44,641 nt of DNA, taken from NCBI GenBank assembly GCA_937896565.1, contig CALBOV010000247.1, forward strand, positions 1-44,641, written 5' to 3'. The stretch comes from an uncultured Salinisphaerales bacterium. Its GTDB lineage: Bacteria; Pseudomonadota; Gammaproteobacteria; Nevskiales; OUC007. Shown in pieces: positions 9,134 through 18,897 of the stretch (within the stretch, counting starts at the first letter, position 1; each line of letters opens with the position of its first letter). The position numbers and the translations under genes are program-made. Below the pieces are notes generated by a model. The model saw only the letters and a list, made by a program, of their open reading frames with translations, made no database searches and had not been told where the DNA came from.

Positions 9134-10314
9134 CGCGCTCGAGTCAGATGCCGCATGGCGTCTTCCAGACCCTGGATCGTCAGCGGGAACATGCGGTCGT
9201 CGAAAATGGTGCGCGTCATCGCCACCGATGGTGCGTATTCCCAGTGTGACTCCGGTTCGGGATTGAGCCACACGGCCTTGGGGAAGTGGTCGAGCAGGCG
9301 CCGTGCCCAGACTTCGCCGGATTCCTCGTTCCAGTGTTCGACACTGCCGCCCGGATAGGCGATCTCGTAGGGACTCATCGTCGCGTCGCCGACGAAGATG
9401 ATCTTGTAGTCGGGTCCGTAGGTGCGGATGACCTCGCGCGTTGGTGTCTTTTCCGAGCGTCGCCGCAGGTTGTCCTTCCACACCGACTCGTAGAGAAAGT
9501 TGTGGAAGTAGAAATACTCCATGTGCTTGAACTCGGTGCGCGCGGCCGAGAACAATTCCTCGCAGAGCTTGACGTGCGGGTCCATGGAGCCGCCCACGTC
9601 GAAGAACAGCAGGACCTTCACGGCGTTATGGCGCTCGGGCACCATGCGGATGTCCAGCATCCCGCCGTTCTTGGCCGTGGAGCGGATCGTGTCACCCAGG
9701 TCGAGCTGGTCGGCCGCGCCCTCGCGCGCGAAGCGGCGCAGCCGCCGCAACGCCATCTTGATGTTGCGCGTGCCCAGCTCGCGGCTGTCATCCAGGTTGG
9801 CGAACTCGCGCTTGTCCCAGACCTTGACCGCCGAGCGGTTGCGCCCGCCCTGCTGGCCGATGCGCACCCCCTCGGGATTGAAGCCGTAGGCGCCGAACGG
9901 TGACGTGCCGGCCGTGCCGATCCACTTGTTGCCACCCTGGTGGCGCTTTTCCTGCTCCTCGAGACGCTTGCGCAACTCTTCCATCAATTTCTCGAAGCCG
10001 CCCATTGCCTCGATCTTGGCCTTGTCCTCGTCGGTCAGGTGCAGTTCGGCCTGCTTGCGCAGCCAGTCTTCCGGAATCTCCGCGAACAAATCCTCGGTCA
10101 GCGCTTCCACGCCATGCCAGTAGGCGGCGAAGATCTGATCGAAGCGGTCGTACTTGGTCTCGTCCTTGACCAGGGCCGCCCGTGACAGCACGTAAAAGTC
10201 GTCGATGCTGTAGATCACGACCTGGCGCTTGAGCGCCTCCAGCAGGGTCAGGAACTCGGTGACAGTGGGCTTGAGACCACCTTCACGCAGGGCAAAGAAG
10301 AAAGACAGGAGCAT
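9130..10314 (-). CDS. VWA / CoxE-like domain protein
   Basis: VKVLLFFDVGGSMDPHVKLCEELFSAA (MIDAS-like) in a 394-aa protein; convergent 4-bp overlap with the META gene. Confidence 0.8.
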   Translation of the reverse strand: MLLSFFFALREGGLKPTVTEFLTLLEALKRQVVIYSIDDFYVLSRAALVKDETKYDRFDQIFAAYWHGVEALTEDLFAEIPEDWLRKQAELHLTDEDKAKIEAMGGFEKLMEELRKRLEEQEKRHQGGNKWIGTAGTSPFGAYGFNPEGVRIGQQGGRNRSAVKVWDKREFANLDDSRELGTRNIKMALRRLRRFAREGAADQLDLGDTIRSTAKNGGMLDIRMVPERHNAVKVLLFFDVGGSMDPHVKLCEELFSAARTEFKHMEYFYFHNFLYESVWKDNLRRRSEKTPTREVIRTYGPDYKIIFVGDATMSPYEIAYPGGSVEHWNEESGEVWARRLLDHFPKAVWLNPEPESHWEYAPSVAMTRTIFDDRMFPLTIQGLEDAMRHLTRAR

Positions 10315-10745
10315 CAGACCGACCGGATCTCGTGATCGTGGGTGATGTTCACGCTGGCCTGCAGCATCAGCGACGCCGAGCAGTATTTCTCCGCCGACAG
10401 CTGGACCGCGCGCGCGACATGACGCTCGGCGAGATCACGGCCTTCCACGATGAATCGCAGGTGAATGTCGGTGAAGACCTGCGGAATGGTCTCGGCCCGG
10501 GTTCCGCTGATCTCCACTGAACAGTCGGTCACGTCCTGCCGCGCCTTGCGTAGAATGAGCATCACGTCCATGGCGCTGCAGCTGCCCACACCAAGCAGCA
10601 TCAGTTCCATGGGGCGCATTCCGAGGTTGCGTCCACCGACCTCGGGCGAGCCGTCGATGACGATGGCGTGTCCGCTTCCGGACTCGCCAACCCAGGTGAC
10701 ACCCTCCGAAAGTTTTAGGCGGGCTGACATCACGTTTACAGTCAT
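10314..10745 (-). CDS. OsmC-like family protein
   Basis: GRNLGMRPMELMLLGVGSCSAMDVMLILRKAR...AVQLSAEKYCSASLML; divergent from crp. Confidence 0.88.
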   Translation of the reverse strand: MTVNVMSARLKLSEGVTWVGESGSGHAIVIDGSPEVGGRNLGMRPMELMLLGVGSCSAMDVMLILRKARQDVTDCSVEISGTRAETIPQVFTDIHLRFIVEGRDLAERHVARAVQLSAEKYCSASLMLQASVNITHDHEIRSV

Positions 10746-10803
10746 GGCGTTATGATACTGATCATGAACGGACGGGGAGCGGCGGAATGACCGCTGAACA
10801 GGA

Positions 10804-11478
10804 ATGACCAGCTTGCACCAGCTGGACGAAGGGAGCGAGGCCGCCATCCAGGCGTTCCACATGGCGGCCCATCGCAGGCACTACCCGAAGAATCACACGA
10901 TTCTTCACGAAGGGGATGCGCCGGACTCGCTTTATCTGATTCTCGAGGGCTCGGTCAGCATCATCTTCGAGGACGAGGATGGTCGCGAGATGGTCCTGGC
11001 CTACCTGAACCCCGGCGACTTCTTCGGCGAGATGAGCCTGTTCCCGGAAATGGAGTCGCGCAGCGCCATCGCGCGCACGCGCAAGCCGACGGTGGTGTCG
11101 GAACTGGGCTTTCAGCCGTTCCGTGAGCTGGCGCACAAATATCCTGATCTGATGTTCGTGCTGGGTCACCAGCTCGCCAAGCGGCTGCGGGACACCACGC
11201 GCCGCGCCGCCGATCTGGCGTTCGTCGATGTCGCCGGTCGCATCGCCCGCACCCTGCTGACCCTGACCGACGATCCCGGTCATGAAGTCGTCGAGGACGG
11301 CCGCGTTGTCCGCATCAGCCGCCAGGAACTGGCGCGCATCGTCGGTTGCTCGCGCGAAATGGCGGGTCGGGTGCTCAAGTCGCTGGAGGAGGACGGCATC
11401 GTGCGGGTGAAGGGACGCGCGATTTTCGTTCCGGAGGACACCCGGGATTCGCTCGGGGCGGGGTCGGCCGAGGCCTAG
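10804..11478 (+). CDS. crp: cAMP receptor protein-type transcriptional regulator
   Basis: cNMP-binding core [22 protein letters not shown] plus C-terminal [33 protein letters not shown]; osmC/crp/trpC neighbourhood. Confidence 0.9.
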   Translation: MTSLHQLDEGSEAAIQAFHMAAHRRHYPKNHTILHEGDAPDSLYLILEGSVSIIFEDEDGREMVLAYLNPGDFFGEMSLFPEMESRSAIARTRKPTVVSELGFQPFRELAHKYPDLMFVLGHQLAKRLRDTTRRAADLAFVDVAGRIARTLLTLTDDPGHEVVEDGRVVRISRQELARIVGCSREMAGRVLKSLEEDGIVRVKGRAIFVPEDTRDSLGAGSAEA

Positions 11479-12287
11479 CCTGCGCGCAAGGGCGCGTCGA
11501 GCAGTGTGGCGAGTGCCTCACCCGGGTCCTCGGCGCGCATCAGCGATTCCCCGATCAGAAAGGCGTGAACGTCCGCCGCCTGCATTCTCTCGATGTCATT
11601 GCGGTCGTGAATGCCGCTTTCCGTGACCAGGACGCGATCCGCCGGCACCGATGCCCGCAGGGTCAGTGTGGTTTGCAGGTCGACGTCGAAGCTGCGCAGG
11701 TTGCGGTTGTTGACGCCCAACAGTGGGCACAGCTCGGCTGGCAGGCGCAGCGCGCGTTCCAGTTCGGCGCCGTCGTGGACCTCGATCAGGGTGTCCATGC
11801 CCAGTTCCAGCGCTGATTCCGCCAGCGTGCACAGACTGGCGTCGTCCAGTGCCGCGACGATCAGCAGCACGCAGTCCGCCCCCCAGGCGCGTGCCTCCAG
11901 CACCTGGTAGGGGTCGATGATGAAGTCCTTGCGGATGACCGGCAGGCCGGCGGACCGGGCCTGCACCAGATAGTCCGGCGCACCCTGGAAATAGTTCACG
12001 TCGGTGAGCACGGACAAACAGGTCGCGCCCCCTGCCGCGTAGCGATGGGCCAGCCAGGTGGGGTCGAAATCCGGGCGAATCAGGCCTTTGCTGGGCGATG
12101 CCTTCTTCAGTTCGGCGATCACGGCGGGTTGGCGTGTCTCCACGCGTGCCCGCATCGCGTCGGCGAAGCCGCGTGGCGGCTCGGCCTCGACCGCACGTCG
12201 GCGCAGCGTGTCATGCGACGTGCGCGACTGCGCCGCGGCCACCTCGTCACGCTTGGTGGCCAGGATGCGATCGAGGATGTCGCTCAT
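11475..12287 (-). CDS. trpC: Indole-3-glycerol phosphate synthase
   Basis: [61 protein letters not shown]. Confidence 0.96.
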   Translation of the reverse strand: MSDILDRILATKRDEVAAAQSRTSHDTLRRRAVEAEPPRGFADAMRARVETRQPAVIAELKKASPSKGLIRPDFDPTWLAHRYAAGGATCLSVLTDVNYFQGAPDYLVQARSAGLPVIRKDFIIDPYQVLEARAWGADCVLLIVAALDDASLCTLAESALELGMDTLIEVHDGAELERALRLPAELCPLLGVNNRNLRSFDVDLQTTLTLRASVPADRVLVTESGIHDRNDIERMQAADVHAFLIGESLMRAEDPGEALATLLDAPLRAG

Positions 12288-13315
12288 GGGTTCGGGGATA
12301 GCGACTGCGAAAGCGACGCGAGCTTTTCCAGCGTCTTCAGCGCGGTGCCGGCCGTCAGCACTTCCCGCGCGCGGTTCACGCCATCGGCCAGCGTGCTGGT
12401 GAGCCCGGCGACATAAATGCCGGCTCCGGCGTTCAGCGCGATCATGTCGGCGACCGAGCCCGCGCGGCCGCCCAGCGCCTGACGGATCATCGTGTAGCTC
12501 TCGTCGGCCGAGGCCGCGCGTAGCGGTTGCAGGCTGTGAGCGGTCACCCCGAAGGTGGCGGGCTCGATGCTGTAGGTGCGCACCTCGCCCATGCGCAGCT
12601 CCGCGACATGGGTCGGCTCCACCGGACTGATCTCGTCCAGGCCATCCTGCCCGTGCACCACCATCACATGTTCGCTGCCCAGGCGTTGCATGACCTCGGC
12701 GATCGGTGCGCACCATGCGCTGGAGAACACGCCGATCACCTGACAGGGCGCGCTGGCCGGATTGGTCAACGGGCCGAGCAGATTGAACACGGTGCGTACG
12801 CCCAGTTCGCGACGGGGGCCGATCGCGTGCTTCATCGCAGAGTGGTACCCCGGGGCGAACATGAACCCCACGCCGAGCTCGTCCACGCAGCGCGCGACCG
12901 CCTCGGGGCCGAGATCGACCCTGACCCCCGCGGCCTCCAGCACGTCGGCGCTGCCGAACTGGCTGGAGACGGAGCGGTTGCCATGCTTGGCGACATGGCC
13001 ACCGGCGGCCGCCACCACCATCGCCGCCGCGGTGGAGACGTTGAAGATGCCGCTGGCATCGCCGCCCGTTCCGCAGGTGTCGACCAGGTGGGCCCGGGCG
13101 GACTCCGGCAGCGTGACCGGTGTGGCAAGCTCGCGCATGACCGATGCCGCTGCCGCGATTTCGCTGACCGTCTCGCCCTTGCAGCGCAGGGCGATCAGGA
13201 AGCCGGCAACCTGAGCGGGTGTGAACTCACCCTGCATGATGCCGCGCATGGTCGCGGTCATGACCTCCGGCGTGAGGTCACGGGCGTCCAGCAACTGTTC
13301 CAGAACAGCTTTCAT
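12284..13315 (-). CDS. trpD: Anthranilate phosphoribosyltransferase
   Basis: [53 protein letters not shown]. Confidence 0.97.
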   Translation of the reverse strand: MKAVLEQLLDARDLTPEVMTATMRGIMQGEFTPAQVAGFLIALRCKGETVSEIAAAASVMRELATPVTLPESARAHLVDTCGTGGDASGIFNVSTAAAMVVAAAGGHVAKHGNRSVSSQFGSADVLEAAGVRVDLGPEAVARCVDELGVGFMFAPGYHSAMKHAIGPRRELGVRTVFNLLGPLTNPASAPCQVIGVFSSAWCAPIAEVMQRLGSEHVMVVHGQDGLDEISPVEPTHVAELRMGEVRTYSIEPATFGVTAHSLQPLRAASADESYTMIRQALGGRAGSVADMIALNAGAGIYVAGLTSTLADGVNRAREVLTAGTALKTLEKLASLSQSLSPNP

Positions 13316-13326
13316 GGTGATGAGCG

Positions 13327-13353
13327 CGCGAATCCCGGATTCCGGGATTCGCG
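13327..13353. repeat. 27-bp near-perfect palindrome (CGCGAATCCCGGA-T-TCCGGGATTCGCG)
   Basis: 13-bp arms around one base in the trpD-gltA intergenic gap; no T-tract on either side. Confidence 0.85.
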
Positions 13354-13370
13354 AATTGGTGGATGTGTTC

Positions 13371-14663
13371 CTAACGGCCGGCGATATCGGTGTACGGACG
13401 TTCCGTCGCGCCGGTGTAGATCTGGCGGGGGCGACCGATGCGCATGCCCGGATCGGAGATCATCTCCAGGTAGTGGGCGACCCAGCCGACCGTGCGGCCG
13501 ATGGCGAACATCGGCGTGAACATGTTGGTCGGGATGCCGATGGCCTTGTAGATGATGCCGCTGTAGAAATCGACGTTCGGATAGAGCTTGCGCTCGACGA
13601 AGTACTCGTCCTTCAGCGCGATCTCCTCCAGCTTCATCGCCAGTTCCAGCATGCCGTCGGCGTCGCCGCCGTAGGCATTGAGCACCTTGTGGCAGTGCTC
13701 GCGGATCACGGTCGCGCGCGGGTCGAAGTTCTTGTACACGCGGTGGCCGAAGCCCATCAGCCGGAAGGGGTCGTTCTTGTCCTTGGCCTTGGCGATGAAC
13801 TTGTCGACGTTGTCGGCGCTGCCAATGGCCGACAGCTGCTTGAGCACGGCTTCATTCGCGCCGCCGTGCGCCGGTCCCCAGAGGGCGGCGATGCCCGAGG
13901 AGATGGCCGCGTAGGGGTTGCAGCCGGTGGAGCCGGCCAGGCGTACCGTCGACGTGGACGCGTTCTGCTCGTGGTCGGCATGCAGGATCAGCAGCACGTC
14001 CAGGGCTTCCGCGGCGACCGGGTCAACCTCGTATTCCTCGGCGGGCACCGCGAACATCATCCGCAGGAAGTTCGAGCTGTAGTCCAGGTCGTTCTTCGGG
14101 TAAATCATCGGCTGGCCGATGGAGTACTTGTAGGCCGCCGCCGCAATGGTCGGGATCTTGGCGATCATGCGCCGCGCGAAGATCTTGCGGTGCTCCGGAT
14201 CGGCCGTGTTCGTGGTGTCGTGATAAAACGCCGACAGGCCACTGACGATGGACGACAGCATCGCCATCGGGTGCGCGTCGTAGTGGAAGCCGGTGAAGAA
14301 GCGCTTGAGCGATTCGTTGAGCATGGTGTGCATGCGAATCGCGTCGTTGAACTCGTCGTATTCCGCCTTGGTCGGCAACTCGCCGTTGAGCAGCAGGTAG
14401 CAGACTTCCATGTAGTTGGACTTCTGCGCCAGCTCGTCGGCGCGGTAGCCGCGGTAGAGCAGCTGGCCCTTTTCGCCATCGATGAAGGTGATGGCGGATT
14501 CGCAGGAGCAGGTGGAGGTGAAGCCGGGGTCGAAGGTGAAGCCTCCGGTGCTCGCATACAGCTTGCGGACGTCCACCGCCGGCGGGCCCATCGTGCCCTC
14601 GACCTGCGGGAGTTCGACTGAACTGCCGTCGGGGCTCGTAACTGTATACGGATCGCTGCTCAT
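13371..14663 (-). CDS. gltA: Citrate synthase
   Basis: [84 protein letters not shown]. Confidence 0.97.
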   Translation of the reverse strand: MSSDPYTVTSPDGSSVELPQVEGTMGPPAVDVRKLYASTGGFTFDPGFTSTCSCESAITFIDGEKGQLLYRGYRADELAQKSNYMEVCYLLLNGELPTKAEYDEFNDAIRMHTMLNESLKRFFTGFHYDAHPMAMLSSIVSGLSAFYHDTTNTADPEHRKIFARRMIAKIPTIAAAAYKYSIGQPMIYPKNDLDYSSNFLRMMFAVPAEEYEVDPVAAEALDVLLILHADHEQNASTSTVRLAGSTGCNPYAAISSGIAALWGPAHGGANEAVLKQLSAIGSADNVDKFIAKAKDKNDPFRLMGFGHRVYKNFDPRATVIREHCHKVLNAYGGDADGMLELAMKLEEIALKDEYFVERKLYPNVDFYSGIIYKAIGIPTNMFTPMFAIGRTVGWVAHYLEMISDPGMRIGRPRQIYTGATERPYTDIAGR

Positions 14664-14898
14664 GCTTGTGTTACTCCCAGTCGGTCCCGCTGGCCAGGCC
14701 ATCATCCCCCCGAGGAATCGCGGCGGTGGCGATGTCATCTCTCCCGTGCAAGCCGACGGAGAGAAGTCGCTGGCGTCCCGTGACGTGAGTTGAGTTGAAA
14801 ATGTTCAGGCGCGTGATGCCGGACGCCGCAACAACCGATCGTTCAGTGAATCGACGATCGTCGGCCGCTCCGGGCATGACCGAGCCCTTGGGAAATCG

Positions 14899-16224
14899 TT
14901 AGCGCCCAATAGTTTCCCCGCTCGCACCGACGGTTTGCAAGCGCAGGGCGCAAATGGGAACCGGTCGCGGGAATCCTTTCAGTGTCTCGGGTGGCTGGTC
15001 GACGGCGGTCCAGTGGCCCCCGCCACCGGCTTCGTCGCGGGTTCGGGTGTCGGCGAGAATCTCGCCGTCGGCGGCGCGGTTGCACAGCCGTGCGGCGAGC
15101 ACGACCGGGTTCCCCACCGCACCGTATTCGAGGCGGCCCGCGCCCCGTAGCGCGCCAACCGTGACCCTGCCGGTCGCCAGGCCGATGCCGAGTCCGACCC
15201 GGGGTGCGTGACCGTCGCGGATCAGCATGTCGCGAACCGCGGATTGCAGCGTGAAGGCGAGTTCGATGCCTCGGCGCGCGTGATGCGTGACCTGAAACGG
15301 CGCGCCGACCAGGATCACGACGCCATCGCCGGCATGGTCCTTGACCGTGCCGCCATGCGCCCGTGCCGCGTCCCCGACGGCCTGATAGAACGACTCCAGC
15401 AAACCGAAGATCTCGTCCGATGCCCGCTCTCGCGCGTAGGCGGAAAATCCGCGCAGATCGGCGACCACGACGGTGAGCACGGTGCGCCGTCGCTCCAGCA
15501 GATGGTCGAGGCCGTGGGCGCGGACTTCCTGGGCGACCTGCGGTGACAGGAACTGGCCCATGAAATCTCCGCGGCGGCCGAGAATCGTCAGATAGCGCAC
15601 CGAGGATGCCGACAGGATCACCAGCCCGACCGCGACGAGATAGGGCTCCACCCAGTGGCTGAAGACCAGCGCGCCGATGAGGAATGGCGTGGCCATGTAC
15701 AGCATCCGCAGGCGCAGCGCGTCGGTGGAATCCAGCCGCGTCGTGAGCAGCAGCACGATGGCGATGCCGGCCGCCGTCAGCGCGGAGCCCAGCACCGGCG
15801 CGAAGATGGCGAACTCGATGCCGCGCACCTTGATCAGGCCGCCGGCGTCGGATGTGGCCTGCTCCGGGGCGATCAGCACGTAGCCCGCGGACAGTCCCAT
15901 CAGCACCACGGTCAGCAGCTGGGAGACGCGGAACAGCCAGTGCGCGGCCACACCGCGTCGCCCGCGCGCGGAGCGGCCGATGCGACGCCCCCACTCCATG
16001 CCGGCGAGGATGGCCGAGGATTCCAGCACTTCGCCGACCAGGGTCCAGAAGACGCGTCCGGCGGTGGCCACCGCCGGTTCCAGCGCCTGCAGCAGCCCGA
16101 TGATGACCAGGCACAGCGCCAGCGCGCGGTTGATGCGGTCGGCGGGGTCGGTCAGCCAGCTCGCCAGCCCCATTCCGATCGCCAGGATGGCGACGACCAG
16201 ATGGGCCGCATCCCCCAGGGGCAT
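14899..16224 (-). CDS. Class III adenylate/guanylate cyclase domain protein with N-terminal multi-TM region
   Basis: TVVVADLRGFSAYARERASDEIFGLLESFYQAVGDAARAHGGTVKDHAGDGVVILVGAP...GLGIGLATGRVTVGALRGAGRLEYGAVGNPVVLAARLC. Confidence 0.85.
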   Translation of the reverse strand: MPLGDAAHLVVAILAIGMGLASWLTDPADRINRALALCLVIIGLLQALEPAVATAGRVFWTLVGEVLESSAILAGMEWGRRIGRSARGRRGVAAHWLFRVSQLLTVVLMGLSAGYVLIAPEQATSDAGGLIKVRGIEFAIFAPVLGSALTAAGIAIVLLLTTRLDSTDALRLRMLYMATPFLIGALVFSHWVEPYLVAVGLVILSASSVRYLTILGRRGDFMGQFLSPQVAQEVRAHGLDHLLERRRTVLTVVVADLRGFSAYARERASDEIFGLLESFYQAVGDAARAHGGTVKDHAGDGVVILVGAPFQVTHHARRGIELAFTLQSAVRDMLIRDGHAPRVGLGIGLATGRVTVGALRGAGRLEYGAVGNPVVLAARLCNRAADGEILADTRTRDEAGGGGHWTAVDQPPETLKGFPRPVPICALRLQTVGASGETIGR

Positions 16225-16236
16225 GGGTGGGCGGCC

Positions 16237-17487
16237 CTAGCGCTTGGGATAGTGCGGAGGGTAATCCGCGCGGGCGGCGCCGGAATCCACGGCCGCCGCG
16301 GCCACTGCTGGCGAGACGTAGTCCGACAGGCGCGGGTCCAGCGGTGTCGGGAGAATGTAGTTCGGGCCGAAGCTCAGGTCGGGGGCGTCGTAGGCGTCCT
16401 TGACGACCTCCGGTACCGGCTGGCGCGCCAGTTCCGCGATGGCGTGCACGGCCGCGATCTGCATGTCGTGGTTGATCGAGCGCGAGCGCACGTCGAGCGC
16501 GCCACGGAACAGGAACGGGAAGCACAGGACGTTGTTGACCTGATTCGGATAGTCGCTGCGACCGGTTGCCATGATCAGGTCGTCCCGCACCGCGTGCGCC
16601 TCTTCCGGGAGGATTTCCGGTGTCGGATTGGCCAGCGCGAACACGACCGGCTTCGGCGCCATGGCACGCACCATGTCCTGGGAGACCAGGCCCGGGCCGG
16701 AGACGCCGATGAACACGTCGGCGCCGGACATGGCGTCGTCCAGCGTGCGCAGGTCGGTGTCGATCGCGAACTGCTGCTTCTGCGGGTTGAGATCCGTGCG
16801 TCCGGTGTGCACCACACCCTTGCTGTCGCACATGACGATGTTGCCCGGCGCGGCCCCCAGGGATTGCAGCAGCTTCATCGAGGCGATCCCGGCGGCGCCA
16901 GCGCCGACGCAGACGATACGGACACTGTCCAGCGACTTGCCCTGGTATTCCAGCGCGTTGAGCAGCCCGGCGCAGATGATGATCGCCGTGCCGTGCTGGT
17001 CATCGTGGAACACCGGGATATCCAGTGTCTCGCTCAGCACCTTCTCGACATGGAAGCAGTCGGGCGCGGCGATATCCTCCAGGTTGATACCGCCGAAGGT
17101 CGGCGCGATGCGCTGCACGGTCGTGATGAAATCATCCGCGTCCGGGGCATCGACCTCGATGTCGAACACGTCGACATTGGCGAATTTCTTGAACAGCACC
17201 GCCTTGCCTTCCATCACCGGCTTGGCGGCCAGCGGACCCGTGCGGCCCAGGCCCAGCACCGCGGTTCCGTTGGTGATCACCGCGACCAGATTGCCCTTGG
17301 ACGTGTACTTGAACGCGTCATCCGGGTTCTTCTCGATCTCGATCACCGGTTCCGCCACGCCCGGCGAGTACGCCAGCGACAGCTCGCTGGGAGTGGTGAA
17401 CGGCTTGGTAATCGCAATCCCGAGTTTTCCCGGCCGTGGTTTGGCGTGGTAGTCCAGCGCTGCTTGGCGCCTGTCGGGCTTGTTCAT
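16237..17487 (-). CDS. Malic enzyme (NAD(P)-dependent, without C-terminal phosphotransacetylase domain)
   Basis: PSELSLAYSPGVAEPV, GNLVAVITNGTAVLGLGRTGPLAAKPVMEGKAVLFKKF, FHDDQHGTAIIICAGLLNALE. Confidence 0.95.
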   Translation of the reverse strand: MNKPDRRQAALDYHAKPRPGKLGIAITKPFTTPSELSLAYSPGVAEPVIEIEKNPDDAFKYTSKGNLVAVITNGTAVLGLGRTGPLAAKPVMEGKAVLFKKFANVDVFDIEVDAPDADDFITTVQRIAPTFGGINLEDIAAPDCFHVEKVLSETLDIPVFHDDQHGTAIIICAGLLNALEYQGKSLDSVRIVCVGAGAAGIASMKLLQSLGAAPGNIVMCDSKGVVHTGRTDLNPQKQQFAIDTDLRTLDDAMSGADVFIGVSGPGLVSQDMVRAMAPKPVVFALANPTPEILPEEAHAVRDDLIMATGRSDYPNQVNNVLCFPFLFRGALDVRSRSINHDMQIAAVHAIAELARQPVPEVVKDAYDAPDLSFGPNYILPTPLDPRLSDYVSPAVAAAAVDSGAARADYPPHYPKR

Positions 17488-17572
17488 GTCCAGATCGTAT
17501 GCCGGAAAAACGGGTGGCGATTATGAGGCCCCGATCCGGCAGGCGCCAACATGGCGGCGCCTGCGTGCCTCC

Positions 17573-18556
17573 CTAGCGCAGTTGCGACAAGTCGATCTTT
17601 TCGTGATCCACGACTCGCTTGAGCGCCGCTTCCATGGTGGATCGGGCGTGGGCGGTGGCGCCCCGCAGCATGGCGTGGATCGCGGCGTCCTCGGTGGAGC
17701 GGTCCTCGCAGAGCTGCGAGTACCGCTCGAACGCGCTCAGCGAGATCAGCAGCTCCGCCAGGTGGCGCGGGCATTCGCAGCTGACGCTGGTCTGCATCAA
17801 CGCCAGCGTCACCAGCTCCTTCTTGGTGAACATCTGCGGCGGAATGGGTTCGGACAGGTAGTCGCCGGGCTGTTCGTCGGGCGCCAGCCAGTACTTGCGG
17901 GTGAGCAGCACGTGACGAAGCATTTCGGCGTCGATGGGCTCGCGGAGAATCAGCAATCCCAGGTCGCGAATGGCGGCCAGATCGGATTGGCGGGCGTAGC
18001 TGTAGACGATGATCACGGCGGTCAGGCTGGCGTCATCGCGCCAGATGGCCAGATCGTTCGCCAGCGATCGAGTGACCTGCTCGGTCTCGACCACCGCGAT
18101 CGCGTTCGAGTGGCCGGGCAGCTGCGCCTTGCGGGCGTCCGCTGGCGTGGCATAGCTGGCATGGATGGTATAGCCGGGCAGATCGACCTCGCCGAGGCGT
18201 TCGGCCAGTGTCGGCCCGATCAGCAGCAAGGGCGCCAGTCCCGTCCGTCGCCGCCGGGCGAGGCCGCGGTTGGGCATGGACGCCAGCGACTCGATGCGAG
18301 CCGGCAGCAGCGTCTTGCCCAGTGATGCGATGTAGCCGATGGAATCGCCGGCGTCGATCAGGGAGCGAACCTGTCCCAGATACTCGATGTCCTGTTGCGA
18401 ATACAGACGCGTGCCGGTCTCGTCCCGGGCTGGCTTCACCAGCCCGTAGCGACGTTCCCAGACACGAATCGTGTTGGCGGGAATGCCGGTTGCGCGTTCA
18501 ACGGCCCCAATGCGGAAAGCCTGGTCGTTGTCGACCACATCTGCGGTGTCGTTCAT
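17573..18556 (-). CDS. MerR family transcriptional regulator
   Basis: FRIGAVERATGIPANTIRVWERRYGLVKPARDETGTRLYSQQDIEYL. Confidence 0.88.
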   Translation of the reverse strand: MNDTADVVDNDQAFRIGAVERATGIPANTIRVWERRYGLVKPARDETGTRLYSQQDIEYLGQVRSLIDAGDSIGYIASLGKTLLPARIESLASMPNRGLARRRRTGLAPLLLIGPTLAERLGEVDLPGYTIHASYATPADARKAQLPGHSNAIAVVETEQVTRSLANDLAIWRDDASLTAVIIVYSYARQSDLAAIRDLGLLILREPIDAEMLRHVLLTRKYWLAPDEQPGDYLSEPIPPQMFTKKELVTLALMQTSVSCECPRHLAELLISLSAFERYSQLCEDRSTEDAAIHAMLRGATAHARSTMEAALKRVVDHEKIDLSQLR

Positions 18557-18705
18557 GATCCGAACACTCCTCGTACTGTTCGATCGCGAGCCGGGGCGCC
18601 GACGGGCGATGCGTTGGACAAACCATGTACAGGGTGTTCGTTGCCGTGATCCGATTGGATGCACGGGCTTGGGGAAGCGTCGTGAAAGTGCTCCGCCCGG
18701 TTCGC

Positions 18706-18894
18706 TCAGTGATTCTCGACGTCGACCTGGAGCGTATAGCCATCTCCTGACTCATCGACGCGCACGACGATCGGCTGACAGCAGACGAAGCAGTCCTCGA
18801 CGTATTCCTGCGAGCCGCCCGTATGGTCGACCAGCAGGCTGATCGGTTCCCCGCAGTAGGGACAGTGGGTGCGATGTTCGGTGAGCGCTTCCAT
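18706..18894 (-). CDS. CPXCG-motif cysteine-rich protein
   Basis: 62 aa; [33 protein letters not shown]. Confidence 0.8.
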   Translation of the reverse strand: MEALTEHRTHCPYCGEPISLLVDHTGGSQEYVEDCFVCCQPIVVRVDESGDGYTLQVDVENH

Positions 18895-18897
18895 CGC

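Noticed and set aside
14843-16831. 662-aa minus-strand ORF overlapping the cyclase and malic enzyme genes
   Set aside because: Out of frame with two clear protein families; Arg/Gly/Pro-rich translation typical of a GC shadow frame.
16237-17487. Truncated (pseudogene) maeB because it lacks the phosphotransacetylase domain
   Set aside because: Single-domain malic enzymes of about 400-430 aa are a normal form; the ORF is intact from ATG to stop.
15655-17526. 623-aa plus-strand ORF opposite the malic enzyme gene
   Set aside because: Antisense to strongly conserved malic enzyme motifs; composition typical of a shadow ORF.
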